The notes under the pieces were generated by a model. That model was not told the DNA's origin and did no database searches. It worked only from the letters and a program-made list of their open reading frames with translations. A DNA stretch of 12,282 nucleotides from NCBI GenBank assembly GCA_945878745.1, contig CAMDVY010000038.1:1-12282 (forward strand), read 5' to 3'. Below are positions 5,353 through 12,282 of the stretch, one piece after another. The translations under genes and the position numbers were made by a program. Within the stretch, counting starts at the first letter, position 1. Each line of letters begins with the position of its first letter. Source of the DNA: Klebsiella pneumoniae. GTDB taxonomy: Bacteria; Pseudomonadota; Gammaproteobacteria; Pseudomonadales; Azotimanducaceae.

Positions 5353-6495
5353 TCATTTTGGCTTCAACAGCGCCGTCACGGGATAGGCCAGTTGCCCGAA
5401 CAGGGTTCTCGGCAGCTTGACCGTTGTGCCGTACTCCGCTGGCCAGTGTTCATCGGGCATGTGGTAGGTCCCAAACAATTTGTCGAACACAACCAGATGC
5501 GCTGAATAGTTGGTATCGATAGCCGGTTTTTCCGAGCTGTGATGCCAGTGATGAAACTGGGGTGTGACGAACAGGAACTTGAGCGGACCAAACGGAATGC
5601 CGAGATTGCAGTGGATCAATACCGCCTGCAGGGCGGCAAAGGTCACATAGATGTCCAGGGCTGCCTTGTCTGCCCCGAGCAGATACAGGGGAATCATCAC
5701 CATCGCCCGCTCGGAAAAAACCTGAATGAAGTGACCACGTGAACCCGCCAGCCAATCCAGATTCTCGACTGAATGGTGAACGGCGTGGATGGGCCACATG
5801 ACTTTCACCTCGTGGTAAAGCCGGTGCTCCCAATACAGTACAAAGTCCGCGCACAGGAGAATCAGTGCAACTTGTACCAGCAAGGGCATAGAGCGTACGG
5901 TTTCCTGAACGGCAGGACTGATCGCCCAATGAAAGTGACTGGCGTGATAGTTGGCAAACAGCAGGATGGCCGAAATCATCAGGTGGTTGAAACAGAAGTA
6001 GAAGAGATCGAGCGTCCACTCTTTACGCAGAATCACCTGATCTGCATATTTTGGAAACAGCTTTTCCAGTGTCGTGAAGATCACGACAGAGCCGAGAAAG
6101 GTCAGGATCAGCCAGTCCACGCCCAGAGACAGCGGTCGCGGATCAACCGGTCCGACGGGAATCGTGTAGCCGCCCAGGGCGAAGGCGGCGAGGGTCGCAG
6201 TCAGGCCAATGGCACCAAACCATTTGTTCCTGCAGAGGATCAATGAGGTGATGCTCAGGAACAGGGAAAAGTACATCGCGTACTTCAGCAGCTTCTGCAA
6301 GGCCGACGCATCGTAGACCTGGCGTAGTTCGGTGGTGGTCAGATAAGACGGGAACAGGTATGCAAGCACGGCGAGCAGACACATCGCGCTGAGAAACACG
6401 GCGCTGTAGCCGCTGACTCTGCCGTCGCCAAAACGAAACTGTTTGGCAGCATTGAGCGGCACGTTTCGTTCACGGTACTCATAGTCGCTGTTCAT
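5353..6495 (-). CDS. Sterol desaturase / fatty acid hydroxylase family membrane protein
   Basis: A 380-residue integral membrane di-iron oxygenase. Hydrophobic segments lie near residues 31-50, 72-88, 95-112, 125-142, 165-183, 205-222 and 265-298. The eight-histidine signature is complete: HRLYH (224-228), HAVHH (237-241) and HHWHH (315-319), with His295 possibly an extra ligand. Members hydroxylate or desaturate sterols, carotenoids, sphingolipids or alkyl-glycerols at the membrane using O2. The N-terminal 200 residues are a membrane extension beyond the minimal domain. The start at 6495 has GGGGTGA upstream; in-frame codons further up have no such support. It converges on the GDPD-like gene with a 15-base gap and is divergent from the enoyl-CoA hydratase. 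The exact substrate is unknown. Confidence 0.9.
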   Translation of the reverse strand: MNSDYEYRERNVPLNAAKQFRFGDGRVSGYSAVFLSAMCLLAVLAYLFPSYLTTTELRQVYDASALQKLLKYAMYFSLFLSITSLILCRNKWFGAIGLTATLAAFALGGYTIPVGPVDPRPLSLGVDWLILTFLGSVVIFTTLEKLFPKYADQVILRKEWTLDLFYFCFNHLMISAILLFANYHASHFHWAISPAVQETVRSMPLLVQVALILLCADFVLYWEHRLYHEVKVMWPIHAVHHSVENLDWLAGSRGHFIQVFSERAMVMIPLYLLGADKAALDIYVTFAALQAVLIHCNLGIPFGPLKFLFVTPQFHHWHHSSEKPAIDTNYSAHLVVFDKLFGTYHMPDEHWPAEYGTTVKLPRTLFGQLAYPVTALLKPK

Positions 6496-6647
6496 GACTT
6501 CACCCCAGGATCGGATACAAGACAATGCACTGATTCTCGCGGATACCATGACAAACTGCCACGACCCCATGATGGTTGAGCGGTTGCACAGCGGCGTGAC
6601 ATGATCGAGCGCTTCTGGAACCCACCATTGCAACCGGAGACTTATCG

Positions 6648-7436
6648 ATGCCGCAGCTTTCATTCGACCTCAGTCAGGGTGTCGCAACCGTCACCATTAC
6701 CAATCCGCCGCTGGCAACCATGGACCCGGACACGTTGTACGAACTGTCCGAAATGATGCCGAAAATCAAGGCGGATGATGTTCGCGCGCTGGTCATCACG
6801 GGTGGCATGGAAGGTTTTTTCATCCGTCATTATTCTGTAGTTGAACTCGATCAGGCGGCGCAGGGTCATCAGCGCAGTCGCGATCGTCGGCCGGTAAACA
6901 TGCACGATCTGCTGCTGGAGATGGAGAACCTGCCCAAGCCGGTGTTTGCTGCACTCAACGGCACTGCCATGGGAGGTGGTTGGGAGTTCGCCATGGCCAC
7001 GGATATTCGCGTAGCCAAGGATGGTCCTTACCGGTTCGGCTTGCCGGAGATCTCGGTTGGCATCCTGCCCGGTGGTGGTGGCACACAACGCCTGACGAAT
7101 CTGGTCGGCCGCCACCGCGCGCTGGAAATGATGCTGCGTGCACGCACGGTGTCCCCGCGCGAAGCATTTGAATACGGGATGATTGAAGAACTGGTTCCGG
7201 CCGATACCCGTGAGAGCGCTCTGGATCGTGCGCAGAGTATTGCCGCCGAGATTGCGACACGCTCTTCAATGGCTGTGGCGCACATCAAGCGATTGGCGCG
7301 TGCTGCTGTGTCTCCCATCAGCCGCGACCTGCTCGGTCTGGAGTCAAAGCTGTTTGCAGAGCTGATGCAGACCCCCGAAGCCAAGGCGCTGTTGGCGAGG
7401 GTGGCCGCCTCACATCGTGAAGGCAGGGCGGAGTGA
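6648..7436 (+). CDS. Enoyl-CoA hydratase/isomerase family protein
   Basis: A complete 262-residue crotonase-fold protein. It should act on CoA thioesters, typically adding water to a 2-enoyl-CoA in beta-oxidation, or isomerising the double bond. The oxyanion-hole region ALNGTAMGGGWEFA and both glutamates of classical hydratases are present: Glu113 in GGGWEFA and Glu134 in LPEISVGILPGGGGTQRL. That argues for hydratase activity over the one-acid variants of the family. The loop FFIRHYSVVEL and the following HQRSRDRR segment mark a divergent CoA/substrate loop. ATG is preceded by CCGGAG at 8 bases. It is divergently transcribed from the sterol desaturase-like gene across 152 bases, which must hold both promoters, though I cannot place them firmly. 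Confidence 0.92.
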   Translation: MPQLSFDLSQGVATVTITNPPLATMDPDTLYELSEMMPKIKADDVRALVITGGMEGFFIRHYSVVELDQAAQGHQRSRDRRPVNMHDLLLEMENLPKPVFAALNGTAMGGGWEFAMATDIRVAKDGPYRFGLPEISVGILPGGGGTQRLTNLVGRHRALEMMLRARTVSPREAFEYGMIEELVPADTRESALDRAQSIAAEIATRSSMAVAHIKRLARAAVSPISRDLLGLESKLFAELMQTPEAKALLARVAASHREGRAE

Positions 7437-7488
7437 CGTGGGTGGACTTGTCTTCATCGCGGTTGGTCACAATATTCCAGTCGATTCC

Positions 7489-8451
7489 CTACCAGGCGTA
7501 AGCTTCCGGTGCCTGCCCGCAGGGCGGGAAGATCGCATCGATCTGAATCCGCGTCTCATCATCCAGACGAATGTCGGGGACGTGTGACACCGAGATGAGT
7601 TGATCGACCGTTGCCGGACCAATGATCGTCGAGGTGATGCCGGGTTGATGCAGCAACCAGGCGAGCGCAGTCGCACTGGGTGTTTCGTTGATCGCCTTGC
7701 ACAACTCTGCAAAACGCTGCAGTTGTGGCGCATGTTTGCTGGTGGCCAGCGCGGCAGCAGATTGTCGACGGCCACCGGTTGTGTCCCCTGGTCCAGCCAG
7801 TAGACCACCCGCCAGCGGGCTCCACGGAATGACACCGAGGCCGTACTCACGACACGCGGGAAGCACTTCGAGTTCGGCACGGCGTTCGATCAGGTTGTAC
7901 AGACTCTGTTCAGAAACCAGGCCCAGCTGATGCCTGGCGTTGGCCTGCTCGTTAGCGCGCGCAATCGCCCAGCCTGGAAAGTTGCTGGAGCCGACATAGA
8001 TGATCTTCCCCTGCGTGATCAGCCGCTCCATGGCCTGCCAGATTTCGTCCATCGGTGCGGATCGGTCGATGTGGTGCATCTGGTACAGATCGATGTAATC
8101 AACCCCCAGTCGCTTGAGACTGGCATCACAGGCCATCTGGATGTGTCGTGCCGACAAGCCGCGATCGTTGATGTCATCGGACATGGGCTCATGAACCTTG
8201 GTGGCCAGCACCAGTTTCTCCCGTCGAGTACGGTCCTCGGCCAGCCATTTCCCGATGATCTGTTCAGAGGTGCCAACACCCAGCGCGCCGCCGTATTGAT
8301 TCGCGGTATCGATGAAGTTGATGCCCGAGGCCACGGCCTGGTTGAGGATATCAAACGACTCCGCCGCCGAGGTGCGGGGTCCGAAGTTCATGGTCCCAAG
8401 GCATAGTTCGCTGACTTTGAGCGCCGTACGCCCGAGATTTCTGTATCGCAT
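7489..8451 (-). CDS. Aldo/keto reductase
   Basis: A complete 320-residue NADPH-dependent aldo-keto reductase TIM barrel, close in pattern to the YajO/Tas-type bacterial group. It begins MRYRNLGRTALKVSELCLGT. The catalytic tetrad is intact: Asp48 and Tyr53 in FIDTANQYG, Lys85 in LATKVH, His126 in LYQMHHID. The later GSSNF and GVIPWSPLAGGLL segments are also typical. Such enzymes reduce aldehydes or ketones, here of unknown identity. It starts 24 bases after the stop of the PhyH-type gene on the same strand with only a weak ribosome site, so the two are likely one operon and may be coupled. It converges on the enoyl-CoA hydratase gene with a 52-base gap in which no clear terminator is seen. Confidence 0.93.
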   Translation of the reverse strand: MRYRNLGRTALKVSELCLGTMNFGPRTSAAESFDILNQAVASGINFIDTANQYGGALGVGTSEQIIGKWLAEDRTRREKLVLATKVHEPMSDDINDRGLSARHIQMACDASLKRLGVDYIDLYQMHHIDRSAPMDEIWQAMERLITQGKIIYVGSSNFPGWAIARANEQANARHQLGLVSEQSLYNLIERRAELEVLPACREYGLGVIPWSPLAGGLLAGPGDTTGGRRQSAAALATSKHAPQLQRFAELCKAINETPSATALAWLLHQPGITSTIIGPATVDQLISVSHVPDIRLDDETRIQIDAIFPPCGQAPEAYAW

Positions 8452-8475
8452 GAGCAGCTCTGGTTCCGAATTGAA

Positions 8476-9429
8476 TCAAGGTGCGCGCAGTGTTGCGCCG
8501 GTGATGAGTTCCTCGCTTGAATCAGCCACCAGAAATTTCACGAGTTTCTGGGCGCGCGCGGAGAGTCTTTTGTAATCCGCATAGGTAATGCTGGGTACGA
8601 CCGGTTCCCTGAACCACGGGGCGTACAGCTCGAGGTTTGGTATGGCTCGCGGCCGATCCGAGACGTTAGGTGTCCCACCGTGCCAGGCACGCACGTCCCT
8701 GATCATCATGGCACCAGCTGGCGCTGGACACACGGTGCTGAGCCGCATCCATTCGGGCTCTTCGGCCAACGACGGTATGCGAGCGCGCGAGTTCTGCGTG
8801 CCGGGAATCTGTCGTGTTGGCCCGTTCAGCCGGGTCACGTCCTGAGGCAGGAAATTCACACAGATGTAAGGCGTGGGCAGATCACGAATACTGGTGTGAC
8901 CAATGGGATCATGGAACGCGTTGAACGGTGTCTTGGCACTGTCGCTCCAGTCGCGGACGTCGGAATGCAGAATCTGGTAATCCACGGCGCCAGGCAGGCA
9001 GAAGTCGCCACTGGCCGCGCGCAACATGTAGTCGGGGTTGCCAAAGATCGCGCTGACGATTGTTGTCACCGCAGGAATGTCCAGCAGCATCTGCCACTCG
9101 GGGCGATGCAACTGGCTTCTGGTGAGGCTGGATCCGCCGAAGGAGTATCGGTGCGAACCTCGATTGCCTTTGTGGTCACCATCCAGTGCCGTTATCTCCT
9201 GCATGACCTCATCACAGCCCCTGGCCAGGAAATCGATCTGCTGATTGGAGAGGACGTCGCCAACCACCACGAATCCATCGCGACGGAACAGGGTGACGGC
9301 TTTGTCTACTTCCGCTGACTTGAGAATCTCCAGCCCCTTGATGCCATTGTTGGCAGCCAGGTGCTCACGGAGCTCCATGACCCGACGTTCGTGGTTTTCT
9401 TCGCTGGTCGAGACGTGGGTGTTCTTCAC
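8476..9429 (-). CDS. Phytanoyl-CoA dioxygenase (PhyH) family oxygenase
   Basis: A 317-residue Fe(II)/2-oxoglutarate-dependent oxygenase of the PhyH family. The iron triad is visible as H155-S-D157 in YQILHSDVRDW and distal His250 in RAWHGGTPN. Arg259 or Arg261 in SDRPRA would bind the 2-oxoglutarate carboxylate. Related enzymes hydroxylate fatty acyl-CoAs, ectoine, halogenated or natural-product substrates; none is indicated here. The start is GTG at 9429 with GGAG eight bases upstream; an alternative ATG 17 codons in has a poor ribosome site. The downstream partner is an aldo-keto reductase, so hydroxylation followed by carbonyl reduction on one substrate is a reasonable guess. It is divergent from the ECF42 module across 214 bases. 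Confidence 0.9.
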   Translation of the reverse strand: MKNTHVSTSEENHERRVMELREHLAANNGIKGLEILKSAEVDKAVTLFRRDGFVVVGDVLSNQQIDFLARGCDEVMQEITALDGDHKGNRGSHRYSFGGSSLTRSQLHRPEWQMLLDIPAVTTIVSAIFGNPDYMLRAASGDFCLPGAVDYQILHSDVRDWSDSAKTPFNAFHDPIGHTSIRDLPTPYICVNFLPQDVTRLNGPTRQIPGTQNSRARIPSLAEEPEWMRLSTVCPAPAGAMMIRDVRAWHGGTPNVSDRPRAIPNLELYAPWFREPVVPSITYADYKRLSARAQKLVKFLVADSSEELITGATLRAP

Positions 9430-9566
9430 TGGCCTAGCTCCATTAAACTAGCCTCTCCCGAGGGTTCAACGTGCCGGAAGGATAGCCGAGCGCTCTGGGG
9501 CTTACGAGTCTGTTGGCATCGTCTGACCTGATCGTTCCATGGTTTTTGGCTGTTGCTGTGCGTGGA

Positions 9567-9593
9567 TGTCGAAATCAACGCGGTTCGTTCGTC
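9567..9593 (+). promoter_or_regulatory. Candidate ECF42-type promoter
   Basis: TGTCGA (9567-9572), a 17-base spacer, then CGTC (9590-9593). This matches the bipartite motif described for ECF42 sigma factors (TGTCGA at -35, CGA/TC at -10) in both boxes. It lies about 50 bases upstream of the DGPF gene start, in the right orientation. It would make the module autoregulated. The motif is short, so support rests on its position. Confidence 0.65.
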
Positions 9594-9643
9594 TAGGGAA
9601 TGAAGACCAGCCTTTCGCCGGTCACATCAAGAAGGAAAAGGTG

Positions 9644-9997
9644 ATGAAACAGTATTTGCTCAGTGTCTGTTACCCCGCAGGTAGCAACCAACCGCTGCCC
9701 GCAGAGTTGCAGCGCATCATGCAAGATGTCGGAGCGTTGCAGAAAGAAATGCAGTCGGCAGGCATCTGGGTGTTCGGTGGTGGCCTGCATGCGCCGGATA
9801 CCGCGACGGTAGTGCGCCAGGAGGGAGGTCGCGTGGTGACGACCGATGGTCCCTTCATCGAAAGCAAGGAACAAATCGGCGGGATAACCATCCTGAAAGC
9901 GCCTGACCTGGACGCCGCGCTGGCCTGGGGTGGCAAGATGGCGAAAGCGATTGGCGTGCCCATAGAAGTACGCCCTTTCATGGAGGGGCGCGGCTGA
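9644..9997 (+). CDS. DGPF/YCII-domain protein of ECF42 module
   Basis: A 117-residue YCII-related protein. It starts MKQYLLSVCYPAG, forms a ferredoxin-like alpha/beta domain and carries the DGPF signature exactly (residues 68-71, in VVTTDGPFIESKEQIGG), ending with AIGVPIEVRPFME. Genes of this family are the standard neighbours of ECF42 sigma factors. Their role is unknown; they may be enzymes or small-molecule sensors, and their expression depends on the sigma factor where tested. AAGGAAAAGGTG just before the ATG supports this start rather than the longer in-frame ORF from 9539. The stop overlaps the presumed start of the sigma gene (CTGA), implying translational coupling. The gene follows a candidate ECF42 promoter. 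Confidence 0.93.
   Translation: MKQYLLSVCYPAGSNQPLPAELQRIMQDVGALQKEMQSAGIWVFGGGLHAPDTATVVRQEGGRVVTTDGPFIESKEQIGGITILKAPDLDAALAWGGKMAKAIGVPIEVRPFMEGRG
9982..9988 (+). promoter_or_regulatory. Strong Shine-Dalgarno supporting a CTG start
   Basis: GGAGGGG lies inside the end of the DGPF gene, five bases before CTG at 9994. No ATG, GTG or TTG stands at that distance in the sigma frame. This site is the main reason to place the sigma start at CTG. Confidence 0.6.
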
Positions 9998-11295
9998 ACG
10001 CGGAAATCGAACAGGTCTTCCGTCGCGAGTACGGCCATGCAGTGGCCGTGCTCATTCGGTTGCTCGGCGACATCGGGCTGGCTGAGGAAGCGGTGCAGGA
10101 CGCCTTCACCATAGCGTTGCAGCGATGGCCTGAGAGCGGCATTCCACCCGCGCCTGCAGGCTGGATCATCACCACAGCACGTCATCGGGCCATCGACTGG
10201 TTGCGGCGTGAAGCCTCGCGCGAAACACGCGAGATGGCCAGCAGACCCTTTCTGGCTGAGAGCGACGCTGTCGGGGAGCGGGACGTAGAGGATGATCGGT
10301 TGCGGCTGATATTCACGTGCTGTCATCCAGCTATCGCAATTGAAGCGCAGGTGGGTTTGACGTTGCGGCTGTTGGGTGGATTGAAGACTGCAGAGATCGC
10401 ACGCGCCTTTCTGGTGTCCGAGCCGACCATGGCACAGCGTCTGTCGCGCGCCAAAGCCAAGATCCGTGACGCGGGGATTCCCTATCGCGTGCCCGACTCA
10501 GAGGAGTTGTCAGAAAGGCTTGCTTCGGTGCTGGCCGTGCTCTACCTCATGTTCAACGAAGGTTACAGCGCGACCTCAGGGTCGACGCTCGTTCGAACTG
10601 AACTGTGCGACGAGTCCATTCGTCTCGCACGTCTATTGGTTGAGCTGATGCCGCAGCAGTCGGAAGTTCTGGGACTGCTTGCCCTCCTGTTGCTCATCGA
10701 TGCGCGGCGCGCTGCTCGCGTCGATGTCGATGGCGCTTTCGTTCGCCTCCCGGATCAGGATCGTGAAGTCTGGGATCGCGCGCAGATCGACGAAGGCCAG
10801 GCGCTGCTGCGTGTTTGTCTCACGCGCAATCGACCAGGACCGTATCAGATTCAGGCCGCGATCAATGCGGTGCACAGCGATGCGCGTCATGCGCGCCATA
10901 CTGATTGGGCGCAGATCCTGGCGCTCTATGATCAGTTGATGGCCATGGCGCCGAGTCCGGTAGTCGCGCTCAATCGCGCGGTGGCCGTTGCAGAGGTGGA
11001 AGGGCCGGAAGCAGCCTTGACCATCGTCGAAGCGCTCGTGCTGCCGCGGTACTTCCTGCTGCATGCCGTGCGCGCGGATTTTTTGCGGCAGCTCGGGCAT
11101 CATGTCGAAGCGGCTGCCACGTATCAACAAGCGATCCAACTGTGTCGCAACTCTCGCGAACGGACATTTCTGGAAAAGCAGTGGCGGGAAGTGATGCTGG
11201 ATGCTGGTCGAGAGGACAGAGGACAGAGGACAGAGGGGACAGAGGGGAGAGAGGGGAGAGGTGGAGGAATGAAAGGATCCGCAGCGGATCCCTGA
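9994..11295 (+). CDS. ECF42-group RNA polymerase sigma factor with TPR-like extension
   Basis: A 433-residue ECF sigma factor of the ECF42 type if read from CTG at 9994. The sigma-2 region is residues 5-75 (REYGHAVAVLIRLLGDIGLAEEAV then PAGWIITTARHRAIDWLRRE). The sigma-4 region is about 100-160 (RLIFTCCHPAI, the TAEIARAFLVSEPTMAQRLSRA helix-turn-helix). The long C-terminal domain carries the group hallmark YLMFNEGY and helical TPR-like repeats to about residue 400. Group members have no anti-sigma factor and the extension is needed for activity. Relatives begin near NAEIEQVF, so the CTG with its strong ribosome site fits; the first ordinary start (GTG at 10042) would cut into sigma region 2.1. 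The last 30 residues are encoded by a purine-rich repeat and look acquired. Confidence 0.9.
   Translation: MNAEIEQVFRREYGHAVAVLIRLLGDIGLAEEAVQDAFTIALQRWPESGIPPAPAGWIITTARHRAIDWLRREASRETREMASRPFLAESDAVGERDVEDDRLRLIFTCCHPAIAIEAQVGLTLRLLGGLKTAEIARAFLVSEPTMAQRLSRAKAKIRDAGIPYRVPDSEELSERLASVLAVLYLMFNEGYSATSGSTLVRTELCDESIRLARLLVELMPQQSEVLGLLALLLLIDARRAARVDVDGAFVRLPDQDREVWDRAQIDEGQALLRVCLTRNRPGPYQIQAAINAVHSDARHARHTDWAQILALYDQLMAMAPSPVVALNRAVAVAEVEGPEAALTIVEALVLPRYFLLHAVRADFLRQLGHHVEAAATYQQAIQLCRNSRERTFLEKQWREVMLDAGREDRGQRTEGTEGREGRGGGMKGSAADP
11211..11267 (+). repeat. Degenerate purine-rich tandem repeat at sigma gene 3' end
   Basis: A run of GAGGACA and GAGGGGACA-like units, about 57 bases, nearly free of T. 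It encodes the odd tail GREDRGQRTEGTEGREGRGGG. Right after it a near-palindrome, GGATCCGC-A-GCGGATCC (11275-11291), overlaps the stop codon. The repeat has no counterpart in the sigma family. Confidence 0.75.
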
Positions 11296-11370
11296 TGGCG
11301 GAGCTTCGTGAACTGCGATGACTATCAATGCGTTGTGGAATTCAATCTTTGGTCTAATGGGAGAATCGTC

Positions 11371-11810
11371 ATGGCCGGTACTGTCACTCTACTTCGTGTG
11401 TTGTGGCAAAACCCGATCGCGTCTACCGCGCGTTCCTTGATCCTGATGCCATGGCGCGCTGGCTGCCGCCGAATGGGTTCACCTGCAAGGTGCACCACAT
11501 GGATCCACGCGTTGGAGGCACCTACAAGATGTCGTTCACGAACTTCACTACCGGACACAGCCACAGTTTCGGTGGGCGTTATCTCGAGCTCGCACCGCAC
11601 GAACGGATTCGATACACCGACGTTTTTGACGATCCCAACATGCCGGGCGAGATGATCACTTCGATTGCGATCAGCGCCGTGTCCATGGGCACTGAACTGC
11701 GGGTGGAACAGTCGAGCATTCCCGACATGATTCCCCTCGATGCATGTTACGTCGGCTGGCAGCAGTCATTGCAGTTCCTGGCCAAACTCGTCGAGCCGGA
11801 AATTGCCTAG
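11371..11810 (+). pseudogene. SRPBCC/AHSA1-family protein with N-terminal frameshift
   Basis: The main body, readable from 11403, encodes PDRVYRAFLDPDAMARWLPP to LVEPEIA. It is a close match to the AHSA1-like SRPBCC family (hydrophobic-cavity helix-grip fold), with GGTYKMSFTNFTTG, GHSHSFGG and GWQQSLQFLAKLVEPEI as marks. Relatives begin with MAGTVTLHRVLRAKPDRVYRAF. Here ATG at 11371, with a GGGAG site, encodes MAGTVTLLRVL, but in a different frame from AKPDRVYRAF. A single base is missing around 11399-11405. A shortened protein could start at GTG 11403 (135 residues) but would lack the first beta strand and has no ribosome site of its own. Genes of this family often accompany ECF42/DGPF pairs, so it belongs to the module. 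A sequencing error cannot be excluded. Confidence 0.7.
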
Positions 11811-11843
11811 CCGAACAGTGATCCAGTTACCAGGGAAAATACT

Positions 11844-12272
11844 ATGAAAATTACTATCTCGACTCACGTCAAATCGAATATGGGAAAGACCTGGAAGTCA
11901 TGGAACACTCCTGAGGATATCGTTCGCTGGAACACGGCTTCCGATGATTGGCACACGCCGCGAAGCACCGTGGATTTGCGAGAGGGCGGGAAATTCTGTT
12001 CCCGAATGGAAGCCAAGGATGGCAGCTTCGGGTTCGATTTCGAAGGTACGTACACGAAGGTCATTCAAGACAGGCAGATCGAATATGTGATGGGCGATGG
12101 CCGTGCTGTTGTCATCGTTTTCACGGAAGTTGAGGGCGGCGTAAGGATTGATCAGACCTTTGACGCAGAAGACGAGAATTCGAGCGCACAGCAGCGAGAG
12201 GGTTGGCAGAGTATCCTCAACAACTTCGCCAGATTTGTTGAGGGGCGAAACTCGACAGATGCGAATCTCTAA
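11844..12272 (+). CDS. SRPBCC/AHSA1-family protein
   Basis: A complete 142-residue SRPBCC-fold protein of the activator-of-Hsp90-ATPase-1-like family. Typical marks are WNTPEDIVRWNTASDDWHTPRSTVDLREGGKF, MEAKDGSFGFDFEGTYT and QREGWQSILNNFARFVE. The fold makes a hydrophobic pocket for lipids or small hydrophobic ligands. Despite the family name a link to Hsp90 is not expected in bacteria. It starts with ATG after a GGGAAAA site, 33 bases behind the frameshifted paralogue-like gene, and probably belongs to the same transcript from the ECF42 promoter. The two SRPBCC proteins are only distantly similar, so this is not a simple tandem duplication. Its intact frame contrasts with the broken upstream neighbour. 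Confidence 0.9.
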   Translation: MKITISTHVKSNMGKTWKSWNTPEDIVRWNTASDDWHTPRSTVDLREGGKFCSRMEAKDGSFGFDFEGTYTKVIQDRQIEYVMGDGRAVVIVFTEVEGGVRIDQTFDAEDENSSAQQREGWQSILNNFARFVEGRNSTDANL

Positions 12273-12282
12273 CCACACGAAA

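Noticed and set aside
5773..6246. 157-codon plus-strand ORF antisense to the sterol desaturase-like gene
   Set aside because: It lies wholly within a gene with complete histidine motifs and has a polar, low-complexity composition; a shadow frame.
11211..11267. Tandem purine repeat as a CRISPR array
   Set aside because: Units are 7-9 bases with no spacers and no cas genes nearby; a simple sequence repeat.

Overview
The window looks like a piece of a gammaproteobacterial chromosome (moderate-to-high GC, dense genes, mixed strands). Three things suggest this: a GTAG-type REP hairpin of the kind common in Pseudomonas and Xanthomonas relatives near base 40, an array of integron gene cassettes with attC-like sites, and an ECF42-type sigma factor module. 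I cannot name the genus from the sequence. No rRNA, tRNA, CRISPR array or insertion sequence was found.

Bases 1-1112: a REP element, then a secreted alpha/beta hydrolase on the minus strand. Bases about 1484-3882: accessory DNA in which every gene is on the minus strand and each is followed on that strand by a complete or degraded attC-like site. Read in cassette order (right to left) these are a secreted cupin, an ASCH-domain protein, a VOC/glyoxalase-fold protein and a two-gene toxin-antitoxin module. The best attC (3244-3342) has canonical GCCCAAC/GTTAGGC ends and a near-perfect imperfect hairpin. Two cassette genes end with stop codons inside the R'' core, as cassette genes often do. No integrase gene is visible, so this part is an integrase-less attC cluster, or the far part of an integron whose integrase lies elsewhere. 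The toxin gene carries an in-frame TGA and was missed as an ORF because of it.

Bases 3919-4434 hold nothing I recognise. Bases 4435-9429 carry ordinary metabolic genes: a GDPD-family protein lacking the first catalytic His-Arg pair, a membrane sterol desaturase/fatty acid hydroxylase, a divergently transcribed enoyl-CoA hydratase, and a two-gene minus-strand operon of a PhyH-type Fe(II)/2-oxoglutarate oxygenase and an aldo-keto reductase. Together they suggest lipid or isoprenoid metabolism, but they do not define a named pathway.

Bases 9567-12272: an ECF42 regulatory module on the plus strand. A promoter-like TGTCGA-N17-CGTC motif precedes a DGPF/YCII-domain gene. This overlaps an ECF42 sigma factor gene, which appears to start at a CTG codon, has a TPR-like C-terminal extension and ends in a purine-rich repeat. 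Two SRPBCC/AHSA1-fold genes follow, and the first has lost its N-terminal reading frame by a one-base shift. The likely picture is an autoregulated sigma factor controlling small-molecule-binding or enzymatic partner proteins, with partial decay downstream.
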